From Candidatus Sulfotelmatobacter sp. (GTDB taxonomy: Bacteria > Acidobacteriota > Terriglobia > Terriglobales > Acidobacteriaceae), in contig JASIKQ010000445.1 of NCBI GenBank assembly GCA_030049565.1, forward strand, positions 1 to 6,061: a DNA stretch of 6,061 bases. The letters run 5' to 3'. Shown one piece after another: positions 1 to 5,910 of the stretch. The translations under genes were made by a program, and so were the position numbers. Position 1 is the stretch's first letter. Each line of letters opens with the position of its first letter. The notes beneath the pieces were generated by a model. It saw only the letters and a program-made list of their open reading frames with translations. It was not told where the DNA came from and made no database searches.

Positions 1-694
1 CTAAAGAAACAAATACGAGATAAATAGCGAAAACGCGCCAGCGGCTGCCCTTCGAGAGAAAAACGCTGCGCTTGAGAGATGCCCGCGGCGGCAGATTCTC
101 CACGACGCAAGCCTGAATGGCCAAGGCATAGCGCACATAGACCACGATGATTGCCGCGAAGAAGAAAAGCACAACGATCAGTGTGCCACTCGCGATAAAC
201 AAGGCTGCTGCCGGACGCGGAGCCGTGCGGGCGAGCGCTCCCAGGGCGAAAAACAACGGCACACAGAGGATGGCGATTCCAAGGGATGCGGCAAGCATTA
301 CCAGCAAGATCAGAATGCCGGTACCGAACAGGCTCAGGATGCGTCCTCGCAGGGATTTGTAGGCGCCGACAATGGAGGTTTGGAGTCCCAGGTGAACAGC
401 GGCGACGGCCTTAACCGTGGCGGCGTGGGAGATGGCCATTCCGGCCAGCAGGATGATATAGCCGAAAAACAGGGTCAGGCCCAGCATTGGTAGATCGCTT
501 GGCCGCATCACGCCCCCGCGGCGCGGGGCGAAGGGCGCGGCGATGTTAGCTCCAACCGTGATCAGTTGGAAAATCACGTTTGCGGCAGGACCAAGCATGG
601 CGATGCCGACGAAGAGCCAGAAGTTCTTGCGATACAGCGCGAAGGTGTAGTCGAGCAGTTGGCCTGTGGACATGGGTCGCAGGGGTTCTGTCAT
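1..694 (-). CDS. multi-pass membrane protein, GPDPase-membrane-domain-like, 3' end outside window
   Basis: Reading the minus strand from ATG 694-692 gives an open frame of 231 codons with no stop before the left edge, so only the N-terminal part is present. The start is supported by a strong Shine-Dalgarno sequence (GGGAGGG, 705-699) 4 nt upstream. The protein opens with MTEPLRPMSTGQLLDYTF and YRKNFWLFVG, a pattern I associate with acidobacterial proteins annotated as membrane domains of glycerophosphodiester phosphodiesterase. Hydrophobic segments lie near residues 25-48, 70-92, 122-154, 162-187 and from 220 onward. A polar loop (51-68) and a basic stretch (about 201-220) separate some of them. 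There is no signal peptide apart from the first membrane segment and no catalytic motif in the visible part. It probably resides in the inner membrane. Its role is unknown, and the family assignment comes from memory of similar N-termini. It is transcribed divergently from gdhA. Confidence 0.85.
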   Translation of the reverse strand, partial: MTEPLRPMSTGQLLDYTFALYRKNFWLFVGIAMLGPAANVIFQLITVGANIAAPFAPRRGGVMRPSDLPMLGLTLFFGYIILLAGMAISHAATVKAVAAVHLGLQTSIVGAYKSLRGRILSLFGTGILILLVMLAASLGIAILCVPLFFALGALARTAPRPAAALFIASGTLIVVLFFFAAIIVVYVRYALAIQACVVENLPPRASLKRSVFLSKGSRWRVFAIYLVFVSL

Positions 695-721
695 CACACC
701 CTCCCGGTTTGCGAGTGGGAC

Positions 722-730
722 ACTATAACA
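722..730 (-). promoter_or_regulatory. candidate extended -10 promoter for the leftward membrane-protein gene
   Basis: On the minus strand this reads TGTTATAGT: an extended -10 TG, one base, then TATAGT, which matches TATAAT at five of six positions. It lies 27 nt upstream of the ATG at 694, so transcription would start near 715 and leave a leader of about 20 nt containing the ribosome binding site. No good -35 hexamer is seen at 16-18 bp, which is compatible with an extended -10 promoter. This is a motif match only. Confidence 0.4.
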
Positions 731-943
731 TGGTTCGGCGCATCTCTAGACAGAAGCGCGGGTTCCAAAAGGGCATAATCTGCCAGGTACCCTTTGTAAA
801 ATTCGCTGAGAAACGGTTGTCAGCCTATGCCAAAAGCGTATTCTAGTTGTAGCTGTGTGGAAGCGGCGCTCGCGCCCGTAAGCCTATGATTGCTAGTGGG
901 TTCTTCCGGTGATAGGAGTCACCCCAGCGGGTGCTGCGCATCC

Positions 944-971
944 TTGCAAGTCTCTTGTGGAAGATCACAAT
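944..971 (+). promoter_or_regulatory. weak candidate sigma-70 promoter for gdhA
   Basis: TTGCAA (944-949) and CACAAT (966-971) are separated by 16 bp, and each matches its consensus hexamer at four of six positions. Transcription would start near 978, giving a leader of about 35 nt with the GGAGG at 1001-1005. The -10 overlaps the right arm of the inverted repeat TTGTG-N6-CACAA, so a repressor bound there could block it. The match is poor enough to be chance. Confidence 0.22.
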
Positions 972-1012
972 GAAAGTGGACTTTAATTAACCTTACCTAC
1001 GGAGGCAGGACT

Positions 1013-2413
1013 ATGACTTCTGGCACTCTCACCACGCCTGGGATCAAAGCTCCAGGCGATTACATTGAAGATGTCATGCAAAGCGTGAAAGCAAAAAACC
1101 CCGCCGAACCTGAATTTCATCAGGCAGTACGCGAGGTTTTTGATTCTCTGCGGTTAGTTCTGGCAAAACATCCCGAGTATCAGTCGAACCGCATTCTTGA
1201 CCGCATCGTCGAGCCCGAGCGCGTGTTGATGTTCCGCGTGCCGTGGACCGACGACCAGGGCAATGTGCAGGTGAACCGTGGTTTCCGCATTGAGATGAAC
1301 AGCGCGATCGGTCCTTATAAGGGCGGGCTGCGGTTCCATCCGTCGGTGAACCTCGGCATCTTGAAATTTCTGGCATTCGAGCAGGTGTTTAAGAACTCGC
1401 TGACCACGCTGCCCATGGGGGGCGGCAAGGGCGGTTCGGATTTCGATCCGAAAGGGAAGAGCGACAACGAAGTGATGCGTTTCTGCCAGAGCTTCATGAT
1501 CGAACTGGCGCGGCACATCGGCCCGGACACGGACGTTCCCGCCGGCGACATCGGCGTGGGCGGACGCGAAATCGGCTATCTCTTTGGGCAATACAAGCGG
1601 CTGCGCAATGAATTCACCGGCGTGCTGACAGGCAAGGGCTTGAACTGGGGTGGGTCGTTGATTCGTCCGGAGGCGACCGGCTACGGCTGCGTGTACTTCG
1701 CTCAGGAGATGCTGAAGACCCGCAAGGACTCGCTCGAAGGCAAAATCTGCCTGGTTTCGGGTAGCGGCAACGTTTGCCAGTACACCATCGAGAAACTGCT
1801 TGATCTGGCTGCGAAGCCGGTCACCGTCTCCGATTCGAATGGCGTAATTTACGATCCCGATGGCATCGATCGCGAGAAGCTGGCCTTCGTTCTCGAACTG
1901 AAGAACGTGAAGCGCGGCCGCATCCGTGACTATGCGGATCGCTACAAGAAAGCGATCTTCATGCCGACCGATGTGAAGCTGGAGCACAACCCGCTGTGGA
2001 ACATTAAAGCGGATTGCGCCTTCCCGAGCGCCACGCAGAACGAAATCACCGCGAAAGATGCGGCGAACCTGATCAAGAATGGCATCAAGGTAGTGGCCGA
2101 GGGCGCCAACATGCCGAGCACGCTGGAGGCAACCAAGCTGTTCCTGGATGCCAAGATTCTGTATGGTCCGGCAAAGGCGGCGAATGCGGGTGGCGTGGCC
2201 ACAAGCGGCCTCGAGATGTCGCAGAACAGCGCGCGCACTACCTGGACGCGCGAAGAGGTGGATGACAAGCTGCACAAGATCATGATCGCCATCCACCGCA
2301 ATTGCTACCAGACGGCCGAGAAATACGGCACGCCCGGCAACCTGGTGAACGGCGCCAACATCGCGGGGTTCCTGAAAGTCGCCGATGCGATGCTGGATCA
2401 GGGGTTGGTGTAG
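1013..2413 (+). CDS. gdhA: NADP-type glutamate dehydrogenase (hexameric, E. coli GdhA class)
   Basis: It catalyses reversible reductive amination of 2-oxoglutarate with ammonium to L-glutamate (EC 1.4.1.4), in the cytoplasm as a hexamer. The complete 466-aa product aligns from memory with E. coli GdhA (447 aa) along most of its length. The substrate domain (about 65-195) shows PYKGGLRFHPSV (K103), LPMGGGKGGSDFDPKGKS with catalytic lysine K139, and DVPAGDIGVGGRE with the catalytic-region aspartate D179. The Rossmann domain (about 213-464) has GSGNVCQ (250-256), where E. coli has GSGNVAQ, then SDSNG (273-277), ATQNE (340-344), VAEGANMPST (361-370) and NAGGVATSGLEM (391-402). NADP rather than NAD use is inferred from this similarity. 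ATG 1013 is preceded by GGAGG (1001-1005) at 7-nt spacing. The N-terminus is about 15 residues longer than in E. coli. A terminator-like hairpin follows, so it is probably monocistronic. Confidence 0.97.
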   Translation: MTSGTLTTPGIKAPGDYIEDVMQSVKAKNPAEPEFHQAVREVFDSLRLVLAKHPEYQSNRILDRIVEPERVLMFRVPWTDDQGNVQVNRGFRIEMNSAIGPYKGGLRFHPSVNLGILKFLAFEQVFKNSLTTLPMGGGKGGSDFDPKGKSDNEVMRFCQSFMIELARHIGPDTDVPAGDIGVGGREIGYLFGQYKRLRNEFTGVLTGKGLNWGGSLIRPEATGYGCVYFAQEMLKTRKDSLEGKICLVSGSGNVCQYTIEKLLDLAAKPVTVSDSNGVIYDPDGIDREKLAFVLELKNVKRGRIRDYADRYKKAIFMPTDVKLEHNPLWNIKADCAFPSATQNEITAKDAANLIKNGIKVVAEGANMPSTLEATKLFLDAKILYGPAKAANAGGVATSGLEMSQNSARTTWTREEVDDKLHKIMIAIHRNCYQTAEKYGTPGNLVNGANIAGFLKVADAMLDQGLV

Positions 2414-2440
2414 TTGTTTGTTGTTTAGAGCTATTTGTGA

Positions 2441-2544
2441 AGTGGGTGCCCCATCCTTGCCGCGCTTTTTGCGGCAAGGGTGGGGATTTTGCCGGTGTTT
2501 CTCATGGGCAGACAGGACCTCGAGCGGCACCGCACATACCCACT
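2441..2544. repeat. putative small palindromic element with 7-bp terminal inverted repeats
   Basis: The segment begins with AGTGGGT (2441-2447) and ends with its exact reverse complement ACCCACT (2538-2544). A long hairpin (2449-2485) lies just inside the left end. The layout resembles a nonautonomous REP- or MITE-like intergenic repeat. Similar GGGTGCCCC...GCGGCAAGGGTGGGG sequences are, as I recall, scattered between genes in Acidobacteriota genomes. Only one copy is visible here and no clear target-site duplication flanks it, so repeat status is inference. It has no coding capacity of note. Confidence 0.4.
2449..2490 (+). terminator. terminator-like hairpin downstream of gdhA
   Basis: CCCCATCCTTGCCGC (2449-2463) pairs with GCGGCAAGGGTGGGG (2471-2485). 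This makes a 15-bp stem with a single G-U wobble and a 7-nt loop, GCTTTTT. ATTTT follows at once, a short U tract for an intrinsic terminator in the plus direction, 36 nt after the gdhA stop. The opposite strand has no U tract after the stem. The stem is longer than most intrinsic terminators and lies within a possible dispersed repeat, so it may be a repeat element doing a terminator's job. Confidence 0.5.
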
Positions 2545-2565
2545 GTCTTCCGCTTGATGTTCTAG

Positions 2566-2745
2566 CTACCAGTTTGCTTCCTCGCGTTTTCGTTCAGCCT
2601 CGTAGTCTGCATCAGCTTTCGAGTCGCGAGCAAACATTTGCTGACACCACCGCTGGTTCGCTTCTCGCTTCGGTGGGTCGTGCTTGCACTTGTACATTCT
2701 GGCGGCGGTAGCATCTCCATAGCGGGCTACCCATAGTCGAAGCAT
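2566..2745 (-). CDS. doubtful small hypothetical protein or gene remnant, 59 aa
   Basis: ATG 2745-2743 opens 59 codons on the minus strand. The product is charged and rich in tryptophan and cysteine (WVARYG, MYKCKHDPPKREA, RWCQQMFARD) and ends in a charged tail, YEAERKREEANW. It reads more like protein than most shadow frames do, and it opposes no real gene, because this is the gap before the fusion gene. Against it, GC at third codon positions is only about 56% by hand count, there is no good Shine-Dalgarno sequence, and I recognise no family. The frame stays open upstream to 2967, but that part crosses the twin hairpins and overlaps the fusion gene. It could be a remnant of a decayed gene. 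Confidence 0.25.
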   Translation of the reverse strand: MLRLWVARYGDATAARMYKCKHDPPKREANQRWCQQMFARDSKADADYEAERKREEANW

Positions 2746-2797
2746 GGCCCGATCCAAAAAGAGAAGGTGTTTCCCAATTTGGATTGGCTCTGGAACC

Positions 2798-2835
2798 GTC
2801 GAGCTCCGCTCGACCGGACAGCCGAGGCGGCTGTC
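2798..2835. repeat. twin perfect hairpins, REP-like intergenic repeat
   Basis: Two perfect hairpins lie 2 bp apart. The first is GTCGAGC-TCC-GCTCGAC (2798-2814), 7 bp with a 3-nt loop. The second is GACAGCCG-AGG-CGGCTGTC (2817-2835), 8 bp with a 3-nt loop. Two such stems side by side are very unlikely by chance and resemble bacterial REP/BIME palindromes. I recall similar 'ACAGCCGAGGCGGCTGT' sequences between genes in Acidobacteriota, which needs a search to confirm. There is no U tract, so an intrinsic terminator is unlikely. It lies 41 bp before the chosen start of the fusion gene and would be in its leader or just upstream of its promoter. Confidence 0.65.
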
Positions 2836-2875
2836 TCTACATGAAATGGCGTTATCATTAGCGGTTGCCTCCGCC

Positions 2876-5866
2876 ATGACCACTACCCCCACCACCGAGC
2901 CCATCCTCGACGCCGAAGCGCGGCTGGAAGGCTTCGAAAACCTGATGCCCTTCAGGGTGCAGAACATTCTTTTGGTCTCCAGCCTCTATGATTCCTTCAT
3001 CCTGCGCGAAGATGGACGCCTCAACGAACTTCTCATCGATGAATCACAGGAACTGAACCTGCGGCAAATTCCCGGCATCACGCACGTTTCAAGCTGCGCT
3101 GAGGCGCTGGAGCTGGCGCGCGCGCAGCCGCGATTCAATCTGATCGTCACCAACCTAGCTGTCGGCGACATGACTGCGGCCGAACTGGCGCGCGAGGTCA
3201 AACTGGCGGGCCTCGATGTGCCTGTTGTCGTGCTGGCTTACGATTACCGCGCCGTCAAGAATTTCATCAGCCGCAATCCCGTCACTGATATCGAGCGAAT
3301 TTTCTTGTGGCAGGGCAATGCGCGCATTCTCATCACCATCGTCAAGTTCATTGAAGACAAGCGCAATGTGTTGCACGACACGCGCGCCATGGGCGTGCCG
3401 GTATTACTCGTAGTGGAAGACAATATTCGTTATTACTCGTCGTTTCTGCCAGTGATTTATACCGAGCTGATCAAACAATCTCGCCGTGTGATTCAGGAAA
3501 GTATTAACGTCGCCCATAAGCTGGTGCGCATGCAGGCTCGGCCGAAAATTCTGCTGGCATCGAATTTCGAAGAAGCGACGCAGTTAGTGCAGGAATATCG
3601 CGATTATCTGATCGGGCTGGTTTCGGATGTCGAATTTCCCTGGGACGGCAAGCTCAGCCCGGAAGCTGGTTTTGAGATTGCGCGTCTGGTGAAGGCTTTA
3701 GTGCCCGATGTGCCGGTGGTGTTGCAAACCAGCCGCACAGAATTTCGTCCCCGCGCGTTGGCCGGAGGATATTCGTTCCTGCGTAAGCGCTCGCCCACGC
3801 TGCTGAAGGATCTTCGCAAAATTCTCACCGAACAAGTCGGCTTCGGCGATTTCGTTTTTCGATTGCCCAAACTGCAAGAAGTGGGCCGGGCAAAAGATTT
3901 GAATGAACTCGAGGAACAATTACAAACTGTCCCGGAAGAAAGCATTGTTTACCATGCCCAGAGCAATCACTTTTCGCACTGGCTGATGACGCGAACCGAG
4001 TTCGCTTTGGCGGCCAAGCTGCGGCCGCGCAAGGTCTCGGATTTTCCCAGTCCCGAGCATCTGCGCAACGACCTGATCGCCTCGATCAATGACTATCGCC
4101 GCGAGCAGAGCGAACTGCTGATTGGCGACTTCAACGCGGAAACCTTTAAGCCTTCAGAGTCGACTTTCCTTCGTATAGGCGCCGGATCCCTGGGCGGCAA
4201 AGCCCGCGGCCTCGCCTTCGTTCGGCACCTGTTGCGCAAGAGCCGCATCATGCGGCGCTTTCCCGGCATTCGCATCGCCGTTCCTCCCGCCCTGGTGCTT
4301 GCGACCGAAATCTTCGATCAGTTCATGTCGGAGAACAACCTGCTCGATTTTGCGCTGCAGTGCGAAGACGACGGCGAAATTCTGCAAAGGTTCCTGGCCG
4401 CGACACTTCCTGCAAAACTGCGGGAGGATTTAAAAGTCTTTCTCTCACAAGTCACCTATCCCTTGGCGGTGCGCTCTTCCAGTTTGCTCGAAGATTCGCA
4501 GTACCAGCCGTTTACGGGCGTGTACGAAACCTTGATGCTGGGCAATCAATCACCCGATCCCGAGATTCGCCTAGCTGAACTAGTTGATGCCATCAAACGC
4601 GTCTATGCCTCAACCTTTAGCCGCCACGCCAAATCTTACGTCCGGGCTACTCCCTATCGCCTGGAAGAAGAAAAGATGGCAGTGATTCTGCAACAACTTG
4701 TCGGCACGCGGCATGTGCAGAGGTTTTACCCCGATTTCTCAGGCGTGGTGCGGTCGCACAATTTCTATCCCGTGCCGCCGATGACGTTTGCCGATGGAAT
4801 TGCCGCCGTGGCTTTGGGTCTCGGCCGCGCCGTGGTCGATGGCGGCAAGTGCCTTACTTTCTGTCCGCGCTACCCGCAGAACTTGCTGCAATTTTCTTCC
4901 GTGGATGACATCCTCGCCAACAGCCAGACCGAGTTCTGGGCGCTCAGCCTGGATGGCTTATCGGAGGGCCGGCCGGGGCATCTCCACGAAATGCGCTTCG
5001 ATTTAGAGGCCGCTGAGGCCGATTGTACGCTGGCTGCTGTAGCCTCCACATATTCCGGCGACAATCAAGCGGTCTATGACGGCGTGAGCCGGCCGGGGGT
5101 GCGAATCGTCAGCTTCGCTCCCATGCTGAAGCACGGAACTTTTCCACTGGCGGCGATCCTGGAAACGCTGGTGCACGCAGCCGAAGATGCCCTCGGCAAC
5201 CCCGTGGAAATTGAGTTCGCCGTGTGCCTTCCGCGGCATCTGCATGGCATAGCAGAGTTCGGTTTCCTGCAAGTTCGGCCCCTGACGCTGGCTCGCGACC
5301 ATCAGGATATGGCGCTGGAAAATGTGGATCCGCAGCTCATCCTCTGCCAGAGCAGTAAGGTGCTAGGCAACGGCCGGATCGAAAATTTGTATGACATCGT
5401 GCTAGTGGATTCGCAGCGATTTGAGCGCAGCCGCAGCCAGGAGGTGGCGAAGGCAGTCGCTTATCTGAACGGAGTGCTCAGCTCTGAGAATCGTCCGTAT
5501 CTGCTGATTGGCGTGGGACGCTGGGGTTCGAACGATCCCTGGTTGGGTATCCCCGTCGAGTGGGATGAAATTTCAGGGGCGCGCGTAATCGTAGAGGCGG
5601 GATTCCACGATTTTCGCGTTACTCCTTCGCAAGGCAGCCACTTCTTTCAAAACCTGACTGCGTTCCAGATTGGTTACTTCACCGTGAATCCGGATGCCGG
5701 CGAAGGCGCGATCGATTGGGAGTGGCTGAAGCAGCAGCCCTCTGTGGCGGAAGATGGCTGCGTCCGCCACTTGCATTTTGACCAGCCCCTGCGCGTGATT
5801 ATGACCAGCAAGTACAGCCAAGGCGTCATTTTCAAGCCTGTGCGACCCGGCTCAGAAGCTGCCTAG
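2876..5866 (+). CDS. receiver-receiver-PEP/pyruvate-binding (PPDK_N, ATP-grasp) fusion protein
   Basis: The 996-aa product (numbered from ATG 2876) has three parts. Residues about 28-125 are a degenerate receiver: the acidic pair is replaced by VSS (34-36) and the phospho-acceptor position by N93. Residues about 172-321 are a second receiver with VVEDN (E181, D182), acceptor D251, T285/S286 and K304. Residues about 425-805 are a PPDK/PEP-synthase ATP-binding domain: SLGGKARGLAF (K442), LAVRSSSLLED (R533), FTGVYET, MAVILQQLVG (601-610), SGVVRS, VEIEFAV (E778, E780) and FLQVRPL (Q799, R801). The C-terminal part (about 820-991) has GVGRWGSNDPWLG and SQGSHFF (H922). No PEP/pyruvate TIM barrel is present. 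Databases tend to call this family 'PEP/pyruvate-binding domain protein' or PEP synthase; the true acceptor is unknown. It is probably cytoplasmic. The frame is open to ATG 2744, but homology as I recall it begins near ENLMPFRVQNILLVSSLYDS, and the upstream part crosses a hairpin repeat. ATG 2846 is also possible. No start has a strong ribosome binding site. Confidence 0.9.
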   Translation: MTTTPTTEPILDAEARLEGFENLMPFRVQNILLVSSLYDSFILREDGRLNELLIDESQELNLRQIPGITHVSSCAEALELARAQPRFNLIVTNLAVGDMTAAELAREVKLAGLDVPVVVLAYDYRAVKNFISRNPVTDIERIFLWQGNARILITIVKFIEDKRNVLHDTRAMGVPVLLVVEDNIRYYSSFLPVIYTELIKQSRRVIQESINVAHKLVRMQARPKILLASNFEEATQLVQEYRDYLIGLVSDVEFPWDGKLSPEAGFEIARLVKALVPDVPVVLQTSRTEFRPRALAGGYSFLRKRSPTLLKDLRKILTEQVGFGDFVFRLPKLQEVGRAKDLNELEEQLQTVPEESIVYHAQSNHFSHWLMTRTEFALAAKLRPRKVSDFPSPEHLRNDLIASINDYRREQSELLIGDFNAETFKPSESTFLRIGAGSLGGKARGLAFVRHLLRKSRIMRRFPGIRIAVPPALVLATEIFDQFMSENNLLDFALQCEDDGEILQRFLAATLPAKLREDLKVFLSQVTYPLAVRSSSLLEDSQYQPFTGVYETLMLGNQSPDPEIRLAELVDAIKRVYASTFSRHAKSYVRATPYRLEEEKMAVILQQLVGTRHVQRFYPDFSGVVRSHNFYPVPPMTFADGIAAVALGLGRAVVDGGKCLTFCPRYPQNLLQFSSVDDILANSQTEFWALSLDGLSEGRPGHLHEMRFDLEAAEADCTLAAVASTYSGDNQAVYDGVSRPGVRIVSFAPMLKHGTFPLAAILETLVHAAEDALGNPVEIEFAVCLPRHLHGIAEFGFLQVRPLTLARDHQDMALENVDPQLILCQSSKVLGNGRIENLYDIVLVDSQRFERSRSQEVAKAVAYLNGVLSSENRPYLLIGVGRWGSNDPWLGIPVEWDEISGARVIVEAGFHDFRVTPSQGSHFFQNLTAFQIGYFTVNPDAGEGAIDWEWLKQQPSVAEDGCVRHLHFDQPLRVIMTSKYSQGVIFKPVRPGSEAA

Positions 5867-5910
5867 ATGCAGAAGGATGAGCCACAGCCTCAGACGCCGA
5901 TACGGTCAAG

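Larger units (their letters stand above)
695..1012. other. divergent intergenic region between the membrane-protein gene and gdhA
   Basis: This 318-bp stretch separates two divergent genes, and I see no convincing gene in it. The one ORF of note (580-846, plus) runs into it but is mostly antisense to the membrane-protein gene. It should hold both promoters: a leftward extended -10 at 722-730 and a weak rightward candidate at 944-971. It also contains small inverted repeats: CACCC-N4-GGGTG (920-933), TTGTG-N6-CACAA (955-970) and AAAGT-GG-ACTTT (973-984). An AT-rich patch, TTAATTAA (983-990), lies just before the gdhA ribosome binding site. AGCCTATG occurs twice, near 821 and 881. None is strong enough to name a regulator. 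Confidence 0.6.
2414..2875. other. long intergenic region rich in hairpins, no confident gene
   Basis: This gap of about 460 bp lies between gdhA and the large fusion gene. In order it contains a terminator-like hairpin within a possible 104-bp inverted-repeat element (2441-2544), a doubtful 59-codon minus-strand ORF (2566-2745) and two perfect adjacent hairpins (2798-2835). The plus-strand frame of the fusion gene stays open back to an ATG at 2744. That stretch crosses the hairpins and reads as low-complexity basic sequence, so I treat it as noncoding. Confidence 0.6.

Noticed and set aside
147..846. Plus-strand frames at 147-362, 566-778 and 580-846
   Set aside because: They lie wholly or mostly opposite the leftward membrane-protein gene, whose hydrophobic product and strong ribosome binding site mark it as the real gene. 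Their products are low-complexity and arginine-rich.
920..933. CACCC-CAGC-GGGTG hairpin as a riboswitch or attenuator of gdhA
   Set aside because: The single 5-bp stem probably lies upstream of the transcription start, with no conserved riboswitch core around it.
929..949. Sigma-54 (-24/-12) promoter for gdhA
   Set aside because: A GG and a downstream TTGC are present, but the spacing from GG to GC is 15 nt instead of 10.
955..970. CRP/FNR-type binding site before gdhA
   Set aside because: The inner spacing TGTG-N6-CACA is two bases shorter than the CRP pattern TGTG-N8-CACA, and the half-sites are not FNR's TTGAT/ATCAA.
1154..2530. 458-codon open frame on the minus strand opposite gdhA
   Set aside because: It is antisense to a fully conserved gdhA. 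Long antisense frames arise from GC-biased codon use; its product resembles no family, and the terminator-like hairpin falls within its 5' end.
2744..2875. N-terminal extension of the fusion protein, including a signal-peptide-like run MALSLAVASA
   Set aside because: The stretch is encoded across a hairpin repeat and lies before the family's usual start. The following receiver and ATP-grasp domains are cytoplasmic, so a signal peptide makes no sense.
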